Positions 10,486 to 18,845 of a DNA stretch of 64,000 nt are shown here, piece by piece; within the stretch, counting starts at the first letter, position 1, and the number at the start of each line of letters is the position of its first letter. This DNA comes from Aeromonas caviae (GTDB lineage Bacteria; Pseudomonadota; Gammaproteobacteria; Enterobacterales; Aeromonadaceae): positions 26,404 to 90,403 of the forward strand of contig NZ_CDBK01000034.1 of assembly GCF_000819785.1 (NCBI RefSeq), in the 5' to 3' direction. The notes beneath the pieces were generated by a model that saw only the letters and a list, made by a program, of their open reading frames with translations, was not told the DNA's origin and ran no database searches. The translations under genes and the position numbers were made by a program.

Positions 10486-10770
10486 CTATCGCAGTTGACG
10501 GGCATCCTGTTGCTGACCCTCTTTTGACTGGAAATTTTCCTCCACAGTGCGGCATTCCAGGATTTTCTTCACAGGCTGTACCGCACCATCCACCTCGTAT
10601 CCTCTTTGTTTGAATTTATCCTGCACCGCCTTTGGCGTGTTGTCTGCCACAGTACCGTGCAGGACAACCTTCTGGCCGTTAACCAGCTCGACATAACATT
10701 TTATGTCATCTGCCAAGACGGACCCGGATAACAAGAGGCACAAACCCAACACCCCGCTGCGTGTTTTCAT
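10486..10770 (-). CDS. TapY2-like small periplasmic type IV pilus protein
   Basis: 94-aa protein with a Sec signal peptide (MKTRSGVLGLCLLLSGSVLA) and two cysteines in the mature part (DIKCYVEL and ILECRTV), which could form a disulphide. It overlaps the end of pilY1 by 4 bp (ATGA), so it is the last gene of the minor-pilin operon. The position corresponds to pilY2 in Pseudomonas and to the TapY2 proteins of Shewanella and Aeromonas. The function of this family is not well defined. The assignment rests on position, size and signal peptide. Confidence 0.6.
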   Translation of the reverse strand: MKTRSGVLGLCLLLSGSVLADDIKCYVELVNGQKVVLHGTVADNTPKAVQDKFKQRGYEVDGAVQPVKKILECRTVEENFQSKEGQQQDARQLR

Positions 10771-13700
10771 TGTGCCTCTCCTTCGTAGAGGTAAATTTTC
10801 TTGGGCGACATATCCATCTCAGCCTCCTCTGCCCCCTGGTTACACTCTCCCGCTCCGGTACAACGCTCAGGCTCACCATCCCCTTCATCTTTCAGGATGA
10901 CCTCTTCCCCGACACCGCCTCCAATAATGCGGATCTTGGCATCGTCTCCTGCATGCACCACCAAATCGTCGGCAACCTTGTTCTGTACTTCGACATAACG
11001 CTCAGGTGTCTGGTTGCCTTCAAGATCAACCACATAACGGAAGGAACTGCCATAATGCATGTCTACCATGTATTGGCGTGCAGCCCCGATGGATTGAATG
11101 GTGCATTGCTGGAACGACTGCACTTGCGGCAGGAACGAGGTGAAGTAAAGCTTGCCCTGAAGTACGACCCCGGCCCCCATGGATTTCTCACCCGGTTCGT
11201 TCAACCAATTGACCCACCCTTTGGCAGTGGTAATTCCCGCCTTGGTCGCCAATATTCCATCCGTGTTTGTCTGGGCAGACAAAGGATCAGAGGTCACATC
11301 ATAAAGGTCAGTAATCAAGATGGGGCTTCTCGCCTGCGCATTGGCGGCACGCGGCACGACATCATAATCACGCAACATGAAATAGCCATTGCGGACGGTC
11401 GCTTCCGATGAGGGGCGATTGCGGTCTCCACTCCCAATCAGCACTGCATCAAAGGGACGATCCTGATAGGAGTAGACCACATTCCCTCCCACAACGGTGC
11501 GGGTGACCTGCTTGTTGATGGTACGCACCACGATAGGCTGGGTGAAGAAACGGCGATCATCGGCTTGAGTGACATCCGACCCCAGGCTGGCAAATTTGAA
11601 GACGCGCCAGTCAGATTTGTTGGTGCCAGGGAGATCCATGCGCCAGATATTGCCCCCCGTATCACCCACATAGATGCGATCGACTTTGCCATCACCATCG
11701 CTGTCAAGCGTAGCTACCGATCCGGGCATGCTGTCGGTCATCTCCGTGACCCTGAGGTTGCTGGTTGAAGTCGCAGCAGGGGTTGCACTGAATATCAGCG
11801 CCCCTGTGTCGGCATTGACGATGTAGATACCTCTGCCCATGCTGTCACTGGTTCCCAATCCCAGCACGCTCTTGTTCACGTCATAACCGCCAGCAAAGAT
11901 AAGTACGGGATCACTGACTCCCGGCACAAACGCGACTTCCGGTACCGACCAGGTCAGCCCCAGCTCACCAAAACCAGTCGTCAGACTGTTCAGACGCCAC
12001 TTCAGTGTCGGCGTATCCGGGCTGGAAACGTTGAATGCATAATAGGCTTTGCCGCCGCTCCTCAAGCCGGTAAATACCCAGACAAAATCACTCTCGGAGG
12101 ATTTCAGCACCCCGTTGCGATTGGCATCCTTGATAAGGGCAACCGGAGAAGAGTCAACACCGTAGATATGTTCGGCTGATTCCGCATTGAGGCGCAGCGC
12201 CTTCTGATTGGCCATGAACTCATAAGGTATCGCCGCCCAGCTTTCGTCTATGGTGCTCCCCATGTCCTTGAACATATGCAGAAAACCAGCGTTGGTCCCA
12301 AACAGGATACGCAAGTCCGGCGCATCCGTCGGGTTACCGGATTGCGGGCCATAATTCAGCACCAGGGGACGTGAGTGCAGGGGGTCACCCATGATATGGG
12401 CGCGGATCAGGGTTGATGTATCAAAGTCCTCATCGTCGACATCCAACCCCTTGGTCCAGTTGATCAGGGAATCGAGTTCAGTCGTCGTATCTGCCTGCAT
12501 GAAGGTCATGAGCGCAGCTTCACTGCCAGCCTGCGTCACCAGATTGGCCTTGGTCAGCTGATCGAGGCGGTTCTGGGCATTGTTGATGACATAGAGACTG
12601 CGGTTGCTTTTCCCCGCCAACATCTCTTGCGCCCCACCTTCGGCCACAACGTTCCCGTCACGGCCGGATGACCAGAACGTCTGGGCACTGTCGATGATGG
12701 TGCCATCAAACTTGATAGCAGGCAGTCCCCGGCTGTCAGCCACATAACCGTCAGGAGAAAAGATCAGTTTTTTCAGATTGCCCCGCCATCTGGGACCATC
12801 ATCCGGCTCAAACATGGCGTAATAGATGTTGTTGAGACTGCGTGTCCGGTCAAAGTTGTTGCTGGCAATGGCGGGGGACACCAGCGAGGTATTGATCCGC
12901 AGGATCGCCAGCAGCGACGCCTTCAACGCATCACTCAGGGCAGAGGCGTTGGTTGCCGGATAATAAACGCCGCCACCACGACGGGCGGTTTCAGCAAGCA
13001 AATTACCGGCCCCGCTTATCGCCTCGTCACCAAACCCGACGGTAAAGGTCGTGACTGTCTGGGTACCAGGAGAAACGGCATTCACATCCTTGTGTTTCAT
13101 ATAGCCCGCCAATGCGGCCAGATAACTGCTGGACCTGTTCCCCGAACCATAAGAAACGGTAGTGCCATAAGCTGCTTTTTCATCGCTGGACAATGTATTT
13201 ATCAATCCCTGGACAAAGGTATTGGCATCCCCGTCCTGAGTCGGCTCCCCATCGGTGATGTATATGACGTAACCGTTGTTTGAGCAGTTGTCATAGGGGG
13301 CTTGATAGGTACCTGTCGGGCTTTCGGCGGTCGTATCTCTCGTGCCTCCTTGCAAGCCATAAACAACGCTTCGTCCCCCGAAGAAGCGATACGCCTCACT
13401 CAACGTCTCGCATAATGGTGTGTTGGTACTGGCAGTCAGTCCTTCGACCCTGTCGAGCAGGTCTTGTTCTCCGGTCTTGCCATTCGACAACGTGATCTCG
13501 CTACCCAGAATATCCCGGACAACTCTGCCGCCATTGGTACTGCTACTGTCATTCCTGTTGAAAATAGCCAGACCAAAATCAACCCCGGGGGCAGATGATA
13601 TCAATCCTTTGACTGCATCTTTGGCAATACGCAGCCGGGATTCTATAGAGTAACCCGTAGGCCCGTAATACCACCTGATATAGTTGGCAGAATAAAGCAC

Positions 13701-14342
13701 CACGGCCGTATTGCTGGCATTAACAGAGTCTCTTGTTGCCGCTGTATAAAACCATGAGCCTTGATTATTGCTGGTTTTATTGACCGGATACCCGGTGCCA
13801 ACACTCCAAGTACCTGTGTATGGGTTGGCAGGGTTATTTGCGGTCACATCCTGCTTGCAATCGACCAAGTCGATGTTGTTTTCCTGATAACCACTAATTG
13901 AATACCAGCTTCCCCTCCCTCTCCCCGGAGGGTTGCCACTTGTCACTTCATAAGTCCAGACTTGCGACTGAAAATAACCGATACTTGCAAGAGGTCCCTT
14001 GGAGGTGGCACAAGCGTTCAGTTTGTCAGAGAAACGCTTGTTGCTATTAATAGCGGGAATGCTCCCATCGGTTGAAAAATAGATATATTGTTTAGTATTG
14101 CTTTTGTCGGGATCATTGCTCAAGGCTGGATAGACAGTCGCTGGATTATAAGCTTCCTTTATCTGTTCCATGGTGTCAGCCATACTGCCGGAGTTATCAA
14201 ATATCAACAGCACTTTAGGTCTGAAATCACCAGCCTTATTAAAGTCGTATATAAAAAGCTCGGTGTCATCGGCTCGTGTTGACGTCATGCCAAAAACAAG
14301 ACTGCACCAGCATAAAATTGAACCGAATCGTTGTAACCACAT
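10767..14342 (-). CDS. pilY1: PilY1/PilC-type type IV pilus tip adhesin
   Basis: 1191 aa from the chosen ATG at 14342, which has AAGGA upstream and opens a signal peptide (MWLQRFGSILCWCSLVFG, then TSTRA). The N-terminal von Willebrand A domain has the metal site DNSGSM (D49, S51, S53). The C-terminal half (about 590-1130) is the PilY1 beta-propeller, with calcium-loop-like DANRNGVLKSSESD (near 735) and DSDGDGKVDRIYVGD (near 878). Such proteins cap the pilus, set extension/retraction balance and mediate adhesion or surface sensing. The vWA half is visibly AT-richer than the propeller half. It follows pilX without a gap (ATG lies inside the final codons region). Confidence 0.9.
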   Translation of the reverse strand: MWLQRFGSILCWCSLVFGMTSTRADDTELFIYDFNKAGDFRPKVLLIFDNSGSMADTMEQIKEAYNPATVYPALSNDPDKSNTKQYIYFSTDGSIPAINSNKRFSDKLNACATSKGPLASIGYFQSQVWTYEVTSGNPPGRGRGSWYSISGYQENNIDLVDCKQDVTANNPANPYTGTWSVGTGYPVNKTSNNQGSWFYTAATRDSVNASNTAVVLYSANYIRWYYGPTGYSIESRLRIAKDAVKGLISSAPGVDFGLAIFNRNDSSSTNGGRVVRDILGSEITLSNGKTGEQDLLDRVEGLTASTNTPLCETLSEAYRFFGGRSVVYGLQGGTRDTTAESPTGTYQAPYDNCSNNGYVIYITDGEPTQDGDANTFVQGLINTLSSDEKAAYGTTVSYGSGNRSSSYLAALAGYMKHKDVNAVSPGTQTVTTFTVGFGDEAISGAGNLLAETARRGGGVYYPATNASALSDALKASLLAILRINTSLVSPAIASNNFDRTRSLNNIYYAMFEPDDGPRWRGNLKKLIFSPDGYVADSRGLPAIKFDGTIIDSAQTFWSSGRDGNVVAEGGAQEMLAGKSNRSLYVINNAQNRLDQLTKANLVTQAGSEAALMTFMQADTTTELDSLINWTKGLDVDDEDFDTSTLIRAHIMGDPLHSRPLVLNYGPQSGNPTDAPDLRILFGTNAGFLHMFKDMGSTIDESWAAIPYEFMANQKALRLNAESAEHIYGVDSSPVALIKDANRNGVLKSSESDFVWVFTGLRSGGKAYYAFNVSSPDTPTLKWRLNSLTTGFGELGLTWSVPEVAFVPGVSDPVLIFAGGYDVNKSVLGLGTSDSMGRGIYIVNADTGALIFSATPAATSTSNLRVTEMTDSMPGSVATLDSDGDGKVDRIYVGDTGGNIWRMDLPGTNKSDWRVFKFASLGSDVTQADDRRFFTQPIVVRTINKQVTRTVVGGNVVYSYQDRPFDAVLIGSGDRNRPSSEATVRNGYFMLRDYDVVPRAANAQARSPILITDLYDVTSDPLSAQTNTDGILATKAGITTAKGWVNWLNEPGEKSMGAGVVLQGKLYFTSFLPQVQSFQQCTIQSIGAARQYMVDMHYGSSFRYVVDLEGNQTPERYVEVQNKVADDLVVHAGDDAKIRIIGGGVGEEVILKDEGDGEPERCTGAGECNQGAEEAEMDMSPKKIYLYEGEAQ

Positions 14343-14353
14343 ATCCTTCGCTC

Positions 14354-14797
14354 CTATTTTGTGAGCAGTGGCTGTTCCACACCCGCAGTCCAGGTCAGCG
14401 GGCGAGAATATTTTCCATAATTGACACCGGCCTGTAGCTCGACATATTTGCATACAGGAATCACATTGCTGCTGCTGGCATCCACCTTGCGTTTGCAGAC
14501 AGTTTCCGTGCGATTGGTGAGGGCCACATTGGCTGAATTATTGCTGCTATTGACACTGATGGCAGCACTCGCCCCCTGCGCAGAACCTATGTTTGCAATC
14601 ACCGTCGATATGTTATTGCTCTGTACCGCCGCTTCGATGATGCCTTCCAGTCTGTGTTCTGCCTGCCTGAAATTGGCCGCAGAGCCTGCCATCTTGAGAT
14701 CCTGCCCGGAGGACTGCATCACCACCACGGCGATCAGCGTCAGAGGTACCAGGATGATCAGCGCGACGATCAGGGCTACGCCATGCTGTGATCTCAT
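14354..14797 (-). CDS. pilX: PilX-type minor pilin
   Basis: 147 aa beginning MRSQHG^VALIVALIILVPL. The prepilin-like glycine is present but the mature position 5 is Val rather than Glu, as in GspK/PilX-type tip pilins that need no Glu5 to start assembly. A PilX N-terminal region (SSGQDLKMAGSAANFRQAEHRLE) follows. Two cysteines (VCKRK and VCKYV) may pair. It overlaps pilW by 4 bp. Confidence 0.85.
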   Translation of the reverse strand: MRSQHGVALIVALIILVPLTLIAVVVMQSSGQDLKMAGSAANFRQAEHRLEGIIEAAVQSNNISTVIANIGSAQGASAAISVNSSNNSANVALTNRTETVCKRKVDASSSNVIPVCKYVELQAGVNYGKYSRPLTWTAGVEQPLLTK

Positions 14798-15876
14798 TTT
14801 CCTCCTCCTGCAATCACGGCTGGATTACGTAATGAGACACTGGATTCCAAGAGCAAGCGACGATAACCATCGCCATTCCCCGAAACAGATTCAGTACCTA
14901 CCTGATAGATATTATTATTTTCATAATCATGAGACTCTTGAAGTGAACGCACCAGAATAAACACTCTAGCTGAAATGACTCGCCCTTCTCTCCATTCATC
15001 AGACGTAACATTTTGACCACTAACATAACTATCAACTATCCCATCTTGTACGATATCATTATCTACACCCAATAAAACCTGTATATTTTGTATGCCTGCA
15101 GCGACACCTAAAGAACAGTCATTAGGTGCACTACAACCTGATATCGACTCATCATTACTAGATAGTCCATCAGATACAGTAAGATATTTTTTTCTGAGCA
15201 TTGGAATATCACCCGATGAAATATAATAAATTACATGCTGATATTCCCATAAATGGCTGGGCCTAGATGTAGAGTTTATAACATCTCCACTTTTAAAAAG
15301 TTCAGCGGACTCCGTTGTTGTTGCTAGATAAAACCTATCAGAAGCAGCAGTTTTTGTATTAGCTTCTAGTAATCTAGATGCAACAGTAGCTGCTGGTAGA
15401 TCGCTAATATCAAAAGGATCGCCGATGAGTCTCTTAATACTAATGACATTAGTCCTTGCAACTCTAACTCCTATTGGAATACATGAAAATGCGCCACCAG
15501 TTATCGCTCGTGTATTATCTATCCAACCGATCCAAAGAGGACGAACAAGACTTGTAGCCGTTGGCAAACTACCTTGACCTCGTTCATCCAAACAATCAAT
15601 TGAACTGACTAATGATGCGCCTGTATTAGATTGAACTGCACCTGACCCAATAATTAATGGAGAACCTGTGTAGTCCCCCCAGAAGCCCGCCCATTTCAGG
15701 TCCTGGGTCACCAGGCGCATCGCGATACGACCGTTCTCCTGCAACTCGCTCTGATCGAAAGCATCCTCCGTTGTGGCACGGGAAGCCACGAAGATGCTGA
15801 GGCCCCCGCCCACCAGAAATACGCCGATCAACATGGCAATCAGCCATTCAATCAGGGTGAAGCCGCGGGCATTCAT
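14794..15876 (-). CDS. pilW: PilW-type minor pilin with AT-rich body
   Basis: 360 aa from ATG 15876 (MNARG^FTLIEWLIAMLIG), a canonical class III prepilin start with Glu5. The frame is open 20 codons further upstream, but that part overlaps pilV. The first about 70 residues are ordinary in composition (one sampled 60-base line is 58 % GC). Most of the body (about 14880-15660) is AT-rich (28 % and 40 % GC in two sampled lines) and uses many AT-ending codons, suggesting replacement by recombination or transfer. The start codon overlaps the pilV stop (ATGA). Confidence 0.85.
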   Translation of the reverse strand: MNARGFTLIEWLIAMLIGVFLVGGGLSIFVASRATTEDAFDQSELQENGRIAMRLVTQDLKWAGFWGDYTGSPLIIGSGAVQSNTGASLVSSIDCLDERGQGSLPTATSLVRPLWIGWIDNTRAITGGAFSCIPIGVRVARTNVISIKRLIGDPFDISDLPAATVASRLLEANTKTAASDRFYLATTTESAELFKSGDVINSTSRPSHLWEYQHVIYYISSGDIPMLRKKYLTVSDGLSSNDESISGCSAPNDCSLGVAAGIQNIQVLLGVDNDIVQDGIVDSYVSGQNVTSDEWREGRVISARVFILVRSLQESHDYENNNIYQVGTESVSGNGDGYRRLLLESSVSLRNPAVIAGGGK

Positions 15877-16436
15877 AGTGTGGTCGTCAGTACGAACTGA
15901 CGCCTCTGTCTGTCTGCCGCATTGCCCAACCCACAACTGTTGCGCACCGCGGCCACTGCACCGGCACCATCGGACAAAGACTCCCGCCCCTGCCAGAAGA
16001 TCCCTATGGTCAAACTGTTGTTGGCGCCACGGATCACGCAGCCGACCGGAGATTGCAGAGGTGACGCGGCACCGGATACCGCGGTTCCCAGCAGAGACTG
16101 CTGCCAGTAGAAGAGGTCCAGTGCCTGCCGCTCAGTCCTGCTGCAATCCGACATGGTGCCATTGTTGTTGGCACAGCTCGGCATATCCAGGATCGCGTTG
16201 CCGGATACCACTGTCGTTCCCTGACCAGACCAGCTGTCTTTGTTGATCCTGGCGCGTTCCACCAGATCATTGGCCAGCCAGTTGGCGATGGTGCGCTGAC
16301 GCGCTTCGTAGCTGGAAAACTTGGCGGTAACCTGCATTGCAACCAATCCCAGCAAGCCGAAGGAGAGCACCACGGCCGCAATCATCACCTCCAGCAGGCT
16401 GAATCCCCTCGTGTGTCGATGGTGCAGTGGTTTCAT
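15873..16436 (-). CDS. pilV: PilV-type minor pilin
   Basis: 187-aa prepilin with leader MKPLHHRHTRG^FSLLEVMIAAVVLS, Glu5 present. PilV (GspI-like) forms part of the pilus-tip priming complex with FimU/FimT, PilW, PilX and PilE. The globular part is Cys-containing (DMPSCANN, SDCSRTE, GCVIRG, NSCGLGN), typical of disulphide-stabilised minor pilins. It begins 3 bp after the pilE stop and overlaps pilW by 4 bp. Confidence 0.88.
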   Translation of the reverse strand: MKPLHHRHTRGFSLLEVMIAAVVLSFGLLGLVAMQVTAKFSSYEARQRTIANWLANDLVERARINKDSWSGQGTTVVSGNAILDMPSCANNNGTMSDCSRTERQALDLFYWQQSLLGTAVSGAASPLQSPVGCVIRGANNSLTIGIFWQGRESLSDGAGAVAAVRNSCGLGNAADRQRRQFVLTTTL

Positions 16437-16439
16437 CGC

Positions 16440-16847
16440 CTAGTCCCAGCAAGCATTGTTGACGGTATCCCCGAGCCGGGTGGCACTCCGGGTGCCATCC
16501 TGGTCGATGGAGAAAATGATGCAGTCGCTGTCTGACCCCTGCGCACCAGAGGCCGTGGCAAACAGGATGTATGTATTGACCCCGGCCGAGATGACCAGGT
16601 GATAGAAGCCGGATTCGGAGTTCTCCGAGATATTCAAATCGGCTGCGGATGAGGTATACCGATTGAAGTCCATAAAATAGGTTTCTTGTCTGTTGGCGGC
16701 GTCCAACAGCATTTTTTTGGCATCAATTCGGTGGCTGGACAGCAGGTAACGCTGATAGGAGGGATAGGCAATAGTGCCAAGAATCGCCACGATTGCGACG
16801 ACAATCATCAATTCAATGAGAGAAAAGCCTCGATAGAACCCAATCAT
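16440..16847 (-). CDS. pilE: PilE-type minor pilin
   Basis: 135-aa prepilin with very short leader MIGFYRG^FSLIELMIVVAIVAIL and Glu5, followed by YPSYQRYLLSSHRIDAKKMLL and RQETYFMDFNRYT, the standard PilE signature. First gene of the minus-strand minor-pilin operon pilE-pilV-pilW-pilX-pilY1-tapY2. The gap to ispH is about 110 bp and includes an AT-rich stretch in which the operon promoter probably lies. Confidence 0.9.
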   Translation of the reverse strand: MIGFYRGFSLIELMIVVAIVAILGTIAYPSYQRYLLSSHRIDAKKMLLDAANRQETYFMDFNRYTSSAADLNISENSESGFYHLVISAGVNTYILFATASGAQGSDSDCIIFSIDQDGTRSATRLGDTVNNACWD

Positions 16848-16957
16848 ATCCCATCCTTGGTGACTGGCGGTTCATATAGTCTAATGCCGGATAGGTCGCA
16901 ACGACAAATCCGGCATCAGGAACATAACTCTTTATTCTCAGGCCATCCTGGCCACAT

Positions 16958-17893
16958 TTAAATAATTCTAAGCTCGGGCGGCACTTCAAACACCACATTC
17001 TCTTCCCGGCCAGGATGCTCGGTCACTATCTTGCCTCCCAGCTCGCGCAGACGGGCAATGACATTCTGAACCAGCACATCGGGGGCTGACGCACCCGCCG
17101 TGACCCCGATACGGGCAACTCCGTCCAGCCATTGCGGCTCAATCATGGAGGCGTCGTCGATGAGGTAGGCCTTGGCGCCCACCTTCTCGGCCAGCTCCCG
17201 CAGTCGGTTGGAGTTGGAAGAGTTGCGCGATCCCACCACCAGCATGGCATCCACCAGCCCGGCCATCTCCCGCACCGCATCCTGGCGGTTCTGGGTGGCG
17301 TAGCAGATGTCATCCTTGCGCGGCCCCTGGATCTTGGGGAAGTGCGCACGCAAGGCATCGATGACATCCGAGGTCTCGTCCACGCTGAGTGTCGTCTGGG
17401 TAACGAAGCAGAGGTCATCCGGGTTCTTCACCTTGAGCCTGGCCACGTCTTCCGGTGTCTCCACCAGATACATGCCCCCCTCACTGTTCTCGTACTGTCC
17501 CATGGTGCCGATCACCTCGGGGTGGCCGGCATGGCCGATGAGCACGGCTTCGGAGCCTTTGCGACTGGCGCGATGGACCTCCATGTGCACCTTGGTCACC
17601 AGCGGACAGGTGGCATCGAACACCTTGAGGGCGCGGGATTTGGCCATCTCGCGCACGACCTTGGCGACACCGTGAGCGGAGAAGATGACGATGCTGTCAT
17701 CCGGCACCTCGTCCAGCTCTTCGACGAAAACGGCACCCGCTTCCTTGAGCTTGTTCACCACGTAGCGGTTGTGCACCACCTCGTGACGGACATAGATGGG
17801 GGCACCGAACTTCTCCAGCGCGCTCTCGACGATGCTGATGGCCCGGTCGACACCGGCACAGAAGCCACGGGGGTTAGCCAGCAGAATATCCAT
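16958..17893 (-). CDS. ispH: 4-hydroxy-3-methylbut-2-enyl diphosphate reductase
   Basis: 311-aa [4Fe-4S] enzyme making IPP and DMAPP in the last step of the MEP isoprenoid pathway. The three cluster cysteines lie in [24 protein letters not shown] and [12 protein letters not shown]. The catalytic Glu of the TNxxT/E region and [12 protein letters not shown] are present. It shares its first base with the last base of fkpB. The ileS-lspA-fkpB-ispH order is conserved across Gammaproteobacteria. Confidence 0.97.
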   Translation of the reverse strand: MDILLANPRGFCAGVDRAISIVESALEKFGAPIYVRHEVVHNRYVVNKLKEAGAVFVEELDEVPDDSIVIFSAHGVAKVVREMAKSRALKVFDATCPLVTKVHMEVHRASRKGSEAVLIGHAGHPEVIGTMGQYENSEGGMYLVETPEDVARLKVKNPDDLCFVTQTTLSVDETSDVIDALRAHFPKIQGPRKDDICYATQNRQDAVREMAGLVDAMLVVGSRNSSNSNRLRELAEKVGAKAYLIDDASMIEPQWLDGVARIGVTAGASAPDVLVQNVIARLRELGGKIVTEHPGREENVVFEVPPELRII

Positions 17894-18345
17894 CAGTGCA
17901 CCTTCTCCTCGTCATCAACTCCCAGGATCTCCACCTCGAAGGTGACGGTGTGACCTGCCAGGGGGTGGTTGAAATCGACCGTGACCGACATCCCTTCCAC
18001 CGCCCGGATGATCCCGGGCAGTTCGCTGCCGTTGGGCTGGTCAAACAGAATGATGGTACCCACCTTGGGCTCAACTTCGTTACCGAATTTGGCGCGATCG
18101 AGATGGTAGATGTTGTCAGGATTGGAAAGGCCGAACGCCTCTTCCGGCGCCAGGGTAAAGCTCTTGCTCTCCCCTTCGCGCAGCCCCAGCAGGCATTGCT
18201 CGAAGCTCGGCGTCAGGCTGCCGTCTCCCATCCGCAGACGGGCAGGCTTGCCGTGCAGCGCCGTGCTGTCGGCCACCGAGCCATCTTCCAGTTTGATAGA
18301 GAAATGGAACAGCACGCTGCTGTCCGCAACAATCAGCTGGCTCAT
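17893..18345 (-). CDS. fkpB: FKBP-type peptidyl-prolyl isomerase (SlpA class)
   Basis: 150-aa SlyD/SlpA-like prolyl isomerase: FKBP half-barrel ([18 protein letters not shown], near residues 9-26), an inserted IF chaperone domain, and closing [19 protein letters not shown]. It lacks the His/Cys-rich metal tail of SlyD. It overlaps lspA by 4 bp and is translationally coupled to ispH. Confidence 0.93.
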   Translation of the reverse strand: MSQLIVADSSVLFHFSIKLEDGSVADSTALHGKPARLRMGDGSLTPSFEQCLLGLREGESKSFTLAPEEAFGLSNPDNIYHLDRAKFGNEVEPKVGTIILFDQPNGSELPGIIRAVEGMSVTVDFNHPLAGHTVTFEVEILGVDDEEKVH

Positions 18346-18845
18346 GAGGTCGCGTCCTGTTTTTTCTCGCCACGGAAGCCGTCCAGCACGATCATGGCGG
18401 CACCGATGAAGATGAAGCTGTCAGCCAGGTTGAACGCCGGCCAATGGGCGCGCTGCCAATAGAAGTCGAGGAAGTCGACCACATGGCCCAGCACCAGCCG
18501 GTCAAACACGTTGCCGAGCGCCCCGCCGATGATCAGGCTGTAGGCGATACCGCTCCAGCGCTGGGTGACCGACTGCTTGCGCAGCCAGTGGATCAGCAGG
18601 CCACAGATGGCGAACGCCAGCACAGCGAAGAACCAGCGCTGCCAGCCTCCCTGATCTGCCAGGAAGCTGAAAGCCGCCCCCTTGTTGTAGACGTGGACCA
18701 GGTTGAAGAAGGGGGTGATCTCCACCCCCGGGTAGCCAAACGGCAGCAGCTTGACCACGGCGAGCTTGCTCGCCTGGTCCAGTACGAAGGCCAGCACCGC
18801 CAGCCACAGCCAACGCAGGCCGCTTTTATGTTGAGTCATGTTCAT
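18342..18845 (-). CDS. lspA: lipoprotein signal peptidase II
   Basis: 167-aa inner-membrane aspartyl protease removing signal peptides from prolipoproteins after Lgt modification. Four membrane helices are visible. The two catalytic aspartates lie in GNVFDRLVLGHVVDF and FNLADSFIFIG. The start codon overlaps the ileS stop by one base. Confidence 0.96.
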   Translation of the reverse strand: MNMTQHKSGLRWLWLAVLAFVLDQASKLAVVKLLPFGYPGVEITPFFNLVHVYNKGAAFSFLADQGGWQRWFFAVLAFAICGLLIHWLRKQSVTQRWSGIAYSLIIGGALGNVFDRLVLGHVVDFLDFYWQRAHWPAFNLADSFIFIGAAMIVLDGFRGEKKQDATS

